Positions 29,210 to 38,500 of a stretch of 44,895 nucleotides of DNA are shown here, in pieces. The stretch is taken from the IMG/VR virus record IMGVR_UViG_3300008261_000039, positions 1-44,895 of that record; one strand, given 5' to 3'. The translations under genes and the position numbers were made by a program. Under the pieces are notes generated by a model. It did not search any database. It had not been told where the DNA came from and saw nothing but the letters and a program-made list of their open reading frames with translations. Position 1 is the stretch's first letter, and each line of letters begins with the position of its first letter. The stretch comes from a virus.

Positions 29210-29451
29210 TTCCGAGATCTGTTTCTAGCTCGATTAGTAGAGGCTTTTTCAAGGAATGTTGAACCATCTTTTTTGTGTGATACATCCATGCCATCTCCGT
29301 TACCGTAGGTGCCACGTTTTCTGTTTTCACGATTAAGTTCAACACGTTTTTGAATTTGTAGGGATTGACGGTTGTAGCGTGCTTGTTGTTTAAGACGCTT
29401 TTTGTTAGCCTCTGGATTCTCTTTATAGTATTTAGAGGTACGACTTGCCAT
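29206..29451 (-). CDS. Small basic phage protein, 81 aa
   Basis: An 81-aa, Lys/Arg/Asn-rich protein: SKYYKENPEANKKRLKQQAR, then NRENRKRGTYGNGDGMDVSH and KKDGSTFLEKASTNRARN. The GTYGNGDGMDxSH stretch is shared by many marine phage proteins near packaging genes, with unknown function. It overlaps small terminase (20 nt) and HNH (ATGA). A DNA-binding role is plausible by charge. Confidence 0.78.
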   Translation of the reverse strand: MASRTSKYYKENPEANKKRLKQQARYNRQSLQIQKRVELNRENRKRGTYGNGDGMDVSHKKDGSTFLEKASTNRARNRSRK

Positions 29452-29683
29452 AAAGCCTCTTTTGTACGAGTTCAGGGTCTACCTTAGGTAGTACATTAGC
29501 GAGTTTATCAAGGGGATTACCATCGTAAGCAACTCCACTGATGTCATTTTTAGCAAGCCAATCACAAGCAGCTTTAAGTTCTTGAGCAGAGGCTTCTCCA
29601 CTCTTGATTCGCTTGAGGAATTCAGTAGTAACGAGATTATGTAACTCGTTAAACATGTCCTCAGTTGCCTTTTTGTTAGCCAT
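29432..29683 (-). CDS. terS: Terminase small subunit (gp18-like)
   Basis: An 83-aa protein from the ATG at 29683 (MANKKATEDMFNELHNLVTT). It matches T7 gp18 in size (89 aa) and layout: helix FLKRIKSGEASAQELKAACD, then NDISGVAYDGNPLDKLANVL and PKVDPELVQKRLYG. Small terminases recognise DNA and regulate TerL. An in-frame TTG at 29695 is possible but less likely. It overlaps the preceding gene stop by 8 nt. TerL follows after three genes, not directly. Confidence 0.82.
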   Translation of the reverse strand: MANKKATEDMFNELHNLVTTEFLKRIKSGEASAQELKAACDWLAKNDISGVAYDGNPLDKLANVLPKVDPELVQKRLYGKSYL

Positions 29684-29921
29684 TTCTAAGGACAATTTGA
29701 TCTAGTTTGTTTTCAATACGGATCATGTGATCCTCCATTTTTTGTAAGGCAGCTGCTAGTTCTTGTCTTGGTACATACTTTTCAGCAAGACGGAGTTCAA
29801 TGTCATCAATACGCTTGTCGATACTATTCATACGACTAGATGCTCTACCGCTGACACCCATAACTCCCCCTCCAACACCAAGAACAAGACTGATAGCTCC
29901 CGTAATAGCTGCTTCAATCAT
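29676..29921 (-). CDS. Membrane-anchored coiled-coil protein, holin or spanin-like
   Basis: An 81-aa protein with one N-terminal Gly/Ala/Val-rich membrane segment (AITGAISLVLGVGGGVMGVS) followed by a long coiled coil (SIDKRIDDIELRLAEKYVPR, then LQKMEDHMIRIENKLDQIVL). This layout fits a small holin of the XhlA-like or T7 17.5-like kind or an inner spanin. It follows the endolysin gene with an 8-nt overlap, so a lysis role is likely; which one cannot be decided from sequence. Confidence 0.68.
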   Translation of the reverse strand: MIEAAITGAISLVLGVGGGVMGVSGRASSRMNSIDKRIDDIELRLAEKYVPRQELAAALQKMEDHMIRIENKLDQIVLRNG

Positions 29922-30882
29922 TTTCAGACATCAATCGAATAAGTTTCTCTGGATAAGTTGGGTCAGTTGCATAACCTTCTTTTTGAAGAAGACGAGCGCA
30001 ATCATCACGAGAGGTGGCTCGATTGACGCCTTTATAAGTTTTGTAATCTCTATACCAACGATCTACAAGATATGAGATGCAGGTTTGAAGATCAGGGAAG
30101 TCAATAAATCCGGCATTAATGGTAATCCATTTACCGTTGATGAATTCTTTGGTTTCACGCTCAGAACCTTCACCCTTTAATCCAAAGTAGTTGTTCTTAC
30201 CAGAGGTGTGTTTACCATAGCCACTTTCTAAAGCCCATTGAGCAGCAACTACCTCTGGATATTTAGCTCCAGCAATCTGTGCAGCAGCCTTAACTCCTTT
30301 CCAGGTATTCTCAACGGTAGCTATAGGTCTCGTTTGCTGAGTAGGTCGGAAGGTCATGAACCAGCCAGTCCCTGGACCTTCAACTTCCCAACGCTTTAGC
30401 CAGTTACGCCAAATGTATTTGACACTCTTCCCACCAAAGCCAACTTTGACGTAGCCACCGTTGACGTTATCCATCTCACCGTATGGATCGTGGAATACAC
30501 CATGCTCTCCGTCATCACCAATGAGGAGCATCCAGTGGCCACCACCAACAGGGTTGGAGACATGACCTTTGTGGAGGATGCCAACAGCTACTGGATAGCC
30601 AGCCTTTAGTTCGTTGAGGAGTGTCTGCCTAGTTCCTTTCTGGTAAAAGGAAGCAAAAACACCGTACTGCTGACAGGCTTTGATTTGACTGGTGGATTGG
30701 GTTGTATCACCGTATTTGAGAACTGTTCTCAAGTAATCATCATCTGCATTACTACCCTTTAATGCATCAGGACGGAGATACTTGATGGCCATCGCACATG
30801 TCGATGAGAAGCACATCCGATCTCCGTGACCTGTTGCACTATCTGTCTGAGGATAATATTGGCTTACCTTCAGCAGTACCAT
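29914..30882 (-). CDS. C39-like peptidase and GH73 glucosaminidase fusion (endolysin candidate)
   Basis: A 322-aa two-domain hydrolase. Residues 1-175 look like a papain-fold C39-type peptidase: QYYPQTDSATGHGDRMCFSS with the Cys, GGHWMLLIGDD with the His and FHDPYGEMDN with the Asp. Residues 190-320 are a GH73-type N-acetylglucosaminidase: YPEVVAAQWALESGYGKHTS with the catalytic Glu and NNYFGLKGEGS. The two together would cut peptide bridges and glycan strands. The position between two small membrane proteins points to endolysin function. No signal peptide is seen, so holin-dependent release is expected. Confidence 0.85.
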   Translation of the reverse strand: MVLLKVSQYYPQTDSATGHGDRMCFSSTCAMAIKYLRPDALKGSNADDDYLRTVLKYGDTTQSTSQIKACQQYGVFASFYQKGTRQTLLNELKAGYPVAVGILHKGHVSNPVGGGHWMLLIGDDGEHGVFHDPYGEMDNVNGGYVKVGFGGKSVKYIWRNWLKRWEVEGPGTGWFMTFRPTQQTRPIATVENTWKGVKAAAQIAGAKYPEVVAAQWALESGYGKHTSGKNNYFGLKGEGSERETKEFINGKWITINAGFIDFPDLQTCISYLVDRWYRDYKTYKGVNRATSRDDCARLLQKEGYATDPTYPEKLIRLMSEND

Positions 30883-30884
30883 TA

Positions 30885-31091
30885 CTATTTCCCTCTAAAG
30901 GTACGACGAATACGACGAACAGTATCATCCTCAGTACGAGTCTTACTAAAATAAGCAGCTGCCATGGAGATAGCTTGTGTAACACTATTAGCTTTACGCT
31001 TTTTAGTTACACCAAGGTACTCAGAAGCAATAAAAAGGATGAAGAAAGCAAGTGCCTCATAGGACACTTTAATACCAAGAATAGTGATCAT
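30885..31091 (-). CDS. Small membrane protein, 68 aa, holin candidate
   Basis: A 68-aa protein with one membrane helix (VSYEALAFFILFIASEYLGV) and a basic C-terminal tail with KKRKANSV and RRIRRTFRGK. It is coupled to the endolysin gene (2-nt gap). Single-span proteins with a cytoplasmic basic tail beside an endolysin are candidates for holin or pinholin. An alternative is a virion-release membrane protein unrelated to lysis. Confidence 0.62.
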   Translation of the reverse strand: MITILGIKVSYEALAFFILFIASEYLGVTKKRKANSVTQAISMAAAYFSKTRTEDDTVRRIRRTFRGK

Positions 31092-31096
31092 TGCTC

Positions 31097-31645
31097 TTAG
31101 AAGGTAAGTGTATCGTTACCAGAACGACCGAAGATCGTGTCTCCGGTAATTACAGAACCACTGGTAACACCATCAACAACAACAGGGATAGCACCGTCAA
31201 TCGAAGCACCACTTTCCCAGTTATTGAATCCAGCACTAGTCACATAATCAGCAAGCTGCTCAGTGGTCTGTGTGAGGCTCAGGAAGGCCTCCTTATCGTT
31301 GCTCATGGCACGTATCAAGGAACGCCTCTCAAGCACGCTCTGAGGGGCTTGTAAGCCAGTCTCAGAAGCACGAGTGATATACCAGTCCGTCTGGGAAAGA
31401 AGGGAGCCAGCAGTTGCTTTGACTTGAGCAGTCCATTGTTCAACAAGTTGAGCGTGGTCCTTTGGATTGCCTACACCCCAATAGAACCTTTGGTCGTACC
31501 AAGGCTCATCTTCGGTCTCGGTAATTCCAAGCGCTGCCCGCTCCTCAGGACTGGATAATCTCAGCCAGTTTGCTGGGTACTGAGTTCCATCTTCAGTTGT
31601 AAATGCCCGATCTGGTGAAAGGGGCTGATTGTTAAGGATAAACAT
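31097..31645 (-). CDS. Tail-fibre-associated protein, 182 aa
   Basis: A 182-aa protein with the motif TQYPANWLRLSSPEERAALG, EPWYDQRFYWGVGN near the N-terminus, which I know from phage fibre-chaperone and fibre-accessory proteins, then helices around LIRAMSNDKEAFLSLTQTTE. The C-terminus ends IFGRSGNDTLTF, half of a calcium-binding RTX repeat (G-x-x-G-N-D-x-L). It lies directly after the adhesin gene. Role as an assembly factor or minor fibre part is inferred from place. Confidence 0.65.
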   Translation of the reverse strand: MFILNNQPLSPDRAFTTEDGTQYPANWLRLSSPEERAALGITETEDEPWYDQRFYWGVGNPKDHAQLVEQWTAQVKATAGSLLSQTDWYITRASETGLQAPQSVLERRSLIRAMSNDKEAFLSLTQTTEQLADYVTSAGFNNWESGASIDGAIPVVVDGVTSGSVITGDTIFGRSGNDTLTF

Positions 31646-31653
31646 GATTAGTA

Positions 31654-34035
31654 TTAGCGTGCGCGGGCGTATTGGAAGGGCGATTCGGCGAAGGCGGCGT
31701 AGATGTAGGTAGCAGCATTAAAGTTCAACCACTGGTCGTTAGAGCGTAGCTTGAAGCCATTGCTGAGGATGTCTATACCACCACTTACGCCAGGTGCGCT
31801 TTCTGCTGAGGACAAATTGGGAGACAGCGTTGAGTTGACAAGGTTGTATGTATTTCTAGCGGTGTCGTAAATAATCCAGCTAACTCCTTCTGTTGATGAC
31901 TTAAGCAATATCCACCTCGGCCTAAACCCGGTATAAACAAACGGCCCATCCGTGCTGCCGTTGCCGGTGTAGCTGCCGAAACTAGAGTACCCGGCTACTG
32001 GAGCGAAGCAGTAGGCGACAAAATCGCCATCATTAAAGCTTTGGACAGTAAATACCTGTGAGGTTGGAGTAGTAGAGCCCCAAACACCGCTGCCGTTAGT
32101 TACGGCACTTGTTTCGTTGAGCTGAAGGCGGGCAGCGTTACCGAGCACCTTGTTGTACACGTACCACGACTCAGAACCATTGCGCCGCTTAAGGATGATC
32201 ATGTGCGGCTCGACACCAAGGCCGTGACCGAATGTCTGGGCTGTTGAAGATCCTGAGGATTTTGTGGCGGTAACAATCGAAAACCCCGCACTTGCATTAG
32301 CCCTCACCTGACTAGAGATGGAGCCTTGTGTGTTCGTGACGGTGGAGCTGCCGGCGTCCCAGCACCAGGCGGCGAACGATGTGCCGCTATTGTTTACCCC
32401 ATACCATTGGTTGGGAGCCGCAACTGTAAATCCATCAGAGTTGAAACTTGTTAGATCCGTGCCTGTATACTCGCTAACCGTCAAATCAGTTGCAAGGCTT
32501 TTTGAAGATCCCCTAACTGCGTCAAATACGATATTGTTGTACCCAGCTCCACCAGTAGAGCGTGACTTAAACCATAAGAAGTCAGGACTAAACCCCAACC
32601 CCGAAATAGCCTGCGTCCCGCCATTGCCCGTGTAGAGCTTCACGTCCATCACCGTCGAAGGCTTCGTGACTAGTGGTGCGGGCAGGTTTGCCGTGCAGAG
32701 CGCCTTGAAGCCGCTGGGGGCGGTGTAGGCGAAGGGGCGTTGGCCGAAGTTTATATACCCTTCTTTTTGTGCGGCTGTCCCTGAAGCCACGGTAACTACA
32801 GGGTATAAAGGGCCGCTAATCGTCATTCCGGTAATCGTTTGTATCAGCGATCCATTTCTGTAGAAATATAAAGTAGTATTATCAATGTCTAAGGCAACAC
32901 CAATAACGTCGTTCAAGGCAACAGAGCCTAACGTTCCACTTGCAGAACCACTGGTTTTCTCAAGCGCTAACGTACCGCTAGTCGTATAAATGTCCCAGTA
33001 ATAGGTAGGGTACGAATTATTGGGCATGTTACTGCCCCCATTTCCCCAAACGCCAACGGCAAAGTTTAGATTAACAGTCTGCTCGTACTCAAAATACCAC
33101 TTACCAGATGTTACCCCAATTGTTGAATAAGCTAATCCGTTTGATGAAGTTGTGAATTGTAAATTACCATTCTTTAGAGTAACCGCTGCGACCACGGGAG
33201 TAAGCGGATTCAACGTCGCATAATTCCCCCTCACCTGCCCACCAGCACCTGTATCCGTTTCACTGCCATTAGTGGGAACGTCTACGAGGCTGTCGTTACC
33301 TGCACCAGCGGTGACACTGAGATTATTCGGCGTCCAGTTGTTGCCATTGCCGGAGCTGTCTTTACCCAGGGTGGTGGCAGTGGCTGCTGAGTTATCGCTG
33401 AAGTCGAGCTTGAAACCGTTAGTGCCGTAGGTGCCGGTGTAGCGAATCGGTTGCCAGATGCCGCTGTCGTCGAACTCACCAAAGCTGGTGGGGTCTAGGG
33501 CTTGGCCGTCAATATTATAAACATCTGCCAATAGAATATCAGGGAACTGTCCAGTGTCATTTGCGCATAGTTGGTGAACAAGGCCAGAGCCATTCCAGCT
33601 TGTCTGAAGGTTTGGCGCAATTACTACGTTTGTTGTCCACGCAGTGATCTCGGATCCATTGACATATATCCTGACACGATTTTGCGCTGTCGCGCTCGTG
33701 GTATCTACAGCAAAAAGAAAGTGATACCACGCCGAAGTATCTCTAAACACTTGAGCGCTGGTACGGGCAAAGCCTGTTCCTTCATACAAGCAAATCTTGT
33801 CTGAAGTGTCGAACAAGAAAATCGTGTTATTGCCAGAACTTGAAAGCGCTTGAAAGCTACCAAGCTTGCATCGCTTTACCCACATGCTGATTGTAAAGGT
33901 GCGCCTGTTGCCGGCTGATGCGGGGGTTCTGGACAAGTAGGCACTGTCACTACTGTTGAATCTGAGTGAACGTGAGATGGCGTACCCACCACCACCTTCC
34001 TGCCCCAGCAGCAGGCTGTTGTTCAAGGCGCTCAT
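31654..34035 (-). CDS. Receptor-binding adhesin with LamG-like and SPRY-like domains
   Basis: A 793-aa protein starting within the tail fibre stop (ATGA). Residues 20-190 form a concanavalin-type lectin domain (SLRFNSSDSAYLSRTPASAG, AWYHFLFAVDTT, NRVRIYVNGSEI). Residues 285-440 look SPRY-like (GKWYFEYEQTVNLNFAVGVW, YFYRNGSLIQTITGM). The C-terminal 350 residues contain repeated FSPDFLWFKSRSTGG and PRWILLKSSTEG-type segments followed by SNGFKLR, as in lectin-like phage tail proteins. GC and codon use look higher than in neighbouring genes, pointing to a separate origin. A role in host recognition is inferred. Confidence 0.8.
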   Translation of the reverse strand: MSALNNSLLLGQEGGGGYAISRSLRFNSSDSAYLSRTPASAGNRRTFTISMWVKRCKLGSFQALSSSGNNTIFLFDTSDKICLYEGTGFARTSAQVFRDTSAWYHFLFAVDTTSATAQNRVRIYVNGSEITAWTTNVVIAPNLQTSWNGSGLVHQLCANDTGQFPDILLADVYNIDGQALDPTSFGEFDDSGIWQPIRYTGTYGTNGFKLDFSDNSAATATTLGKDSSGNGNNWTPNNLSVTAGAGNDSLVDVPTNGSETDTGAGGQVRGNYATLNPLTPVVAAVTLKNGNLQFTTSSNGLAYSTIGVTSGKWYFEYEQTVNLNFAVGVWGNGGSNMPNNSYPTYYWDIYTTSGTLALEKTSGSASGTLGSVALNDVIGVALDIDNTTLYFYRNGSLIQTITGMTISGPLYPVVTVASGTAAQKEGYINFGQRPFAYTAPSGFKALCTANLPAPLVTKPSTVMDVKLYTGNGGTQAISGLGFSPDFLWFKSRSTGGAGYNNIVFDAVRGSSKSLATDLTVSEYTGTDLTSFNSDGFTVAAPNQWYGVNNSGTSFAAWCWDAGSSTVTNTQGSISSQVRANASAGFSIVTATKSSGSSTAQTFGHGLGVEPHMIILKRRNGSESWYVYNKVLGNAARLQLNETSAVTNGSGVWGSTTPTSQVFTVQSFNDGDFVAYCFAPVAGYSSFGSYTGNGSTDGPFVYTGFRPRWILLKSSTEGVSWIIYDTARNTYNLVNSTLSPNLSSAESAPGVSGGIDILSNGFKLRSNDQWLNFNAATYIYAAFAESPFQYARAR

Positions 34036-35567
34036 TTCACGTCACCAATGAAGCGGACCGCAATGCGAGTTGCTGACTCAACGTGGTAGGCCAATAAATC
34101 AACGGCATTGGCGGTTGTGGTGAGCGTCGGTGCCGTGCCCCCTGGGAATTTCCAATTACTACCAAACGCAAGAGATCTTCCTCCTGTTGCATCTTGTTTG
34201 ACAATAATGACCCCACTTTGTCCATTGGCAGAGCCAAGATAAGTTGGGTTTGCAAGCGTTCTATTGCCACCAAGGGTTAAAGTGAAATGGTTGCCGTTGG
34301 CTAAGTCAGGTGTGATCGTTGTAGCGTCAGAAAGTGTGACAATCGTTCCGCGTTGACCTGCCGTATAAGTTTGAGCAACGTTGGTCTTGGCTGTATTGGC
34401 GTCATAGCTCTGCACCGTGGTGCCGATGGCAGACGTTGGGACATAGCTGCTCATACCAGCTTGGGTCTGGTAGGTGCTAGCAGCGTTTGACTGGGTAAGA
34501 TATGTAGACGCAGCAGAGGAACTAGTCAGGTAGTCAGTTACAGTAGACCCAGCAGGAATAGTAACTGGATTAGTGAAACTTGCATTACCAGAGGAATCAA
34601 AGGTAAGCCGTGCTACACCATTAGTGACAAGTGCAAGTTCATCAGCACCTGTATGAGCAAGACCAGTATTAGTGTCACCATCAAAGGAGTAAACAGGAGC
34701 TGCAACACTGGTGCTATCATCAGCCTTTAGTTGCCCAGTAAGGGTACCACCAGTAAGTTTGAGGTAGCGAGCATCAGCATCTGTTGCATAGTAACGCACC
34801 CATACCCAACTAGATACGGAACTACTATAGTAAATCTCAACAGTCAGACCAGCTTCTCCAACAAAACCAACAGGCTTACCACTAAGTGGAGTGAAGCTTT
34901 CAATGCCTGTTGAATCAGTAACACGAATTGCATCACCATTAACTGGTGAGGCAGGAATAGCAGCTACGTTAGCTACAATCACATAAGCAAGAGCTTCAGC
35001 AGCAGCGTTAAGTGCAGCTGTAGCGTTAGTATTAGCCGTATTGGCTGTAGCAACAGCACTTGCTGCAGAAGCAGAAGCAGCATTAGCCGTAGACACAGCT
35101 GAGTTGGCTGTAGAAACCGCAGATGCAGCTGTAGAAACCGCAGATGCAGCAGAAGCAGAGGCAGCATTAGCTGTTACAGTAGCTGCATTAGCCGTACTTA
35201 GTGCTGTATTAGCGGTGCTAGTTGCACTGTTAGCCGTGGTAATAGCTGTAGTAGCTTCTCTATTTGATTCCTGTGTTACATACAGGTTCTGAGTGAAGTT
35301 CTCATTCAGATCTGTAGCACGAATAGCAGCACCAGAATAGAAGGTAGCAGCAAGAGCAGAGTCATCCGTAACACGGTAGATCCTGATTGCTGCACCATTA
35401 GCTGGAGCTGTCGTAAACTGAATAGTGGTAGGATTGGCTAGAGTGTATGCAGTTGTAATTGTACCATTGATACTAACTTTAATATCAGTGGTCTCAAGAT
35501 ATGGAAATGTGAAGGAATAGTTGGTGGCAGAACCATTCCCTGTGTATGTATTTTGAGTGACAGCCAT
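34032..35567 (-). CDS. Tail fibre (gp17-like N-terminus)
   Basis: A 511-aa fibre. The first 110 residues are the conserved T7 gp17 attachment domain (TQNTYTGNGSATNYSFTFPY, then IRIYRVTDDSALAATFYSGA and LNENFTQNLYVTQESN). Residues 115-190 are a low-complexity Ala/Ser/Thr repeat of STANTALSTANAATVTAN type that should form a triple-helical shaft. A domain with FVGEAGLTVEIYYSSSVSSW follows, then beta-structured C-terminal parts. It would attach the downstream adhesin or itself contact the host. Its stop overlaps the adhesin start by 4 nt. Confidence 0.92.
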   Translation of the reverse strand: MAVTQNTYTGNGSATNYSFTFPYLETTDIKVSINGTITTAYTLANPTTIQFTTAPANGAAIRIYRVTDDSALAATFYSGAAIRATDLNENFTQNLYVTQESNREATTAITTANSATSTANTALSTANAATVTANAASASAASAVSTAASAVSTANSAVSTANAASASAASAVATANTANTNATAALNAAAEALAYVIVANVAAIPASPVNGDAIRVTDSTGIESFTPLSGKPVGFVGEAGLTVEIYYSSSVSSWVWVRYYATDADARYLKLTGGTLTGQLKADDSTSVAAPVYSFDGDTNTGLAHTGADELALVTNGVARLTFDSSGNASFTNPVTIPAGSTVTDYLTSSSAASTYLTQSNAASTYQTQAGMSSYVPTSAIGTTVQSYDANTAKTNVAQTYTAGQRGTIVTLSDATTITPDLANGNHFTLTLGGNRTLANPTYLGSANGQSGVIIVKQDATGGRSLAFGSNWKFPGGTAPTLTTTANAVDLLAYHVESATRIAVRFIGDVK

Positions 35568-35574
35568 CGTTTAA

Positions 35575-38500
35575 TTAGTACGAAAAGTTTTGTTCCATTG
35601 ATTTAAGAAACTTTTCAGCTCCTTCCACGTCACCAACTTCAAGGAAGTTCTCAACTGTTTGATTCCTGTATACTTTATCCTGGATTTTATCTCTACTAGA
35701 GACATAAGACTCAGCATAACGAGTAGCTGAACGAAGAGCAGAATCAAGCATTAATTGAATACCCTTAAAGCTCTGAAGATCAGGGGTAAGACCCATCTCT
35801 CGTGCTTTCTTAAATTCCTTACGGAATGCTTTACCTTCTTGAGTCTGCATAATCTGTTGGATGGATTGCTTAAACATACCTTGCTGACCCATGATATTCA
35901 TTACTTCAGAACGTTCTTCATTGCTGTATTCAATTCCACGACCATTGGTACGAAGGGAAGGGCGGGCTTCGTATTCAATATCAATCAGGAATTGCTTCTC
36001 AGGAGAAATAGAACCACTTACCTTCCAAGGAAGATAGGTATTCCAAACTCGTGCAAAGAAGCTAGAAGGTACACCAACCTTACCACCATCAATCCAATCA
36101 TAAGCATCAGGAAGACCTTGCTTAAGGATAGGGTTACGGTTAGCTACAAGATCAAAGAAGTTATTCTCAAGTTCTTTTTTATTAGCAGTAATCAACCGTC
36201 CAAACTCTCCCATCAAGCTAGAACCAGGCATCATAGCACTGGTAGCAAACGATGAAGTCCAACGATTAATAGCACCAACATCACCACGTACAACGTCATT
36301 CAGAGGCTCTAGAGCAGCAAGCATAGACTTGTCTGCAATCGTTGCACTCAAGACAAAACCAGCAGCACGTAGGTTCTCAGATAGCTCAGCAGAGTTAAGA
36401 GTATCAAAGTTATCCATGATGTTAACAGTCAGTGCAACCCAATCACTAACACCAGGAACACCATCATAAGATACCCAACCACCACCAGGTACACGAATAG
36501 ACCGCTTCTGCCAGTTAGCATCACGACGTAGACGTTGCTTTTCTTTGTCGTAAAGTCCATCACCAGTGATACTATCACTCATGAATAGACCTACAGCTCC
36601 CATCACACTCAACGCACCAATAGCCTTACGACCCTTTAGTTCAGCTCGTGTAGTCTCGTAGACACTTTGAATAGTTTCAGGTGTATACTTAATACCACGA
36701 GCAGCAAGTAGTTGCTCTACTTCAGGACCACTCATAGAATTGAATGGCTTATCAAATGCATTGAATGTATCAATAAATGCACCAATCGGGTTATGTGTAC
36801 CAAAGTACTGCGCCATGTTAAGCGGAGTCTTGGTAAACAAAAGGAATGGTTTAAGAATTGGAGCACTACGAATCAGGTTAGACAAAGCGTCGTTGGCTGG
36901 ATTATCCAAAGCCATCGAGATCTCACCAGATGTAGCCCTAACAGCAGTGTCAGTGATGGTATCGTTTTCATCAAACATCTCTCGATAGATGCGTTTAGAA
37001 AGCTCATCAGCTTGCTTACCGTTAAGAGACAACTTACCTGATTTAGTAACCTCATCCCATGCTCTACCACGTGCTTCCCAGTTAGCAACAACAGCTTGAG
37101 TAAAGCCATCAAATGCTTGCATACCACGCTGACCAAAACGTAGCCATGGATGCTTAGCAAGGTCATTAATTTCCTCAACAATGGAGACCATTACTTGAGG
37201 ACCGTATTCACCATTCTGAGCTTTAGCATCAGCAAATGCTTTGAGAAGTTCTACCTGTTGATCTTCAGCTACATCCATATCCTCACGTAATGCCATGACA
37301 TAGGGATCACTAGCAGAACGACGGAAGACTTGGTTCATGTAGCCTAGACCCTTATTAAGGGTATCCCAGGCAGCACTATATTGGTACCAACCTTTACGTG
37401 CTACTGATGCATCGCCATTAATCAGAGCACCTGCAGCTTGAGCAATAGGACGCTCAGCAAGTAGTGCAATGTTAGATACACCAGCTTTAATCGGTGTACC
37501 AATAGCGGACAATGTAGAGTTATAAACGTTAGACCAGAAGCCTCTCAGTACAGCAGAAGGGATGTTAGGCTCACCATCAAAGACTGCTTTACTAAAGACA
37601 CCAAGAGAGTTACGAACGTAGTTATTAAGCTTAGAGATCGTGTCTACCTTACCATCAGTAAACTCATACGCCATCAGAAGAGGTGCAAGAAGCTCAGGAC
37701 GTTCATCCTTTACTCCACGTAGAGTATCAATGGTTTGTTTAGCATCAGCTTTAATACGCTCAATAGCTTGAAGAGTAGAGTTCTCTTCATTCTTAATAGC
37801 ATTCTGAATCTTAGTAGCATAACCAGCATCAGCAGCCTCACTACCTTTAACAGTAAGACGATTCCACAGGTTAAGCATATTAAGAGCACGACCACGTGAA
37901 TACGAAGTCATACCTTTTTGTGCCATCAAGAATTCAAGACGATCAAGGATCTGTTCTTGTGCTCGGTTAACAGCAGCAGTGCCATCCATAAGACGGACAC
38001 CTTGAGACATGTCAGAGACCTGACCAGCAAAGGAAGTGCCGACATAGGCTTGTGCTTTCATCACATCCATGTCTACATAATCCTTCATCAGCTTATTGAT
38101 AGTCTTAAAGACACCAGCATAAGCTTCACTCTTGAGTACAGGAATGTTAGTATCAACATCCATACCTTGCCACTTCTTAACAGCATCACGAAGTTGAGAA
38201 GTATCCATCCTATAGAAATCCATAGCCAGTGATTCACCAGCATCCATGATTTCTTTATGGGAGATATAACGACCAGAAGCGGTCTTATATCCATACTCAC
38301 CAGCATCTTTAAGCTGCTCAGCAAGCCCTCTAACAATGGTCTCCATACCGTTAGGTATCTCTAGACCAAACTTAAGTGCAGGCTCCGAGATGACGCTTCC
38401 AACGCGCCCATAAACACTATCAGCATTGTTGTTGATACGGACTACATCAACTGATGCACCGACAACACCAAGAGGATCTACAGAACGAATACCTGATTCT

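Noticed and set aside
35041-35292. Plus-strand Ala/Val-rich frame (83 aa) opposite the tail fibre
   Set aside because: It mirrors the Ala/Ser/Thr repeat of the fibre shaft and has no independent support.
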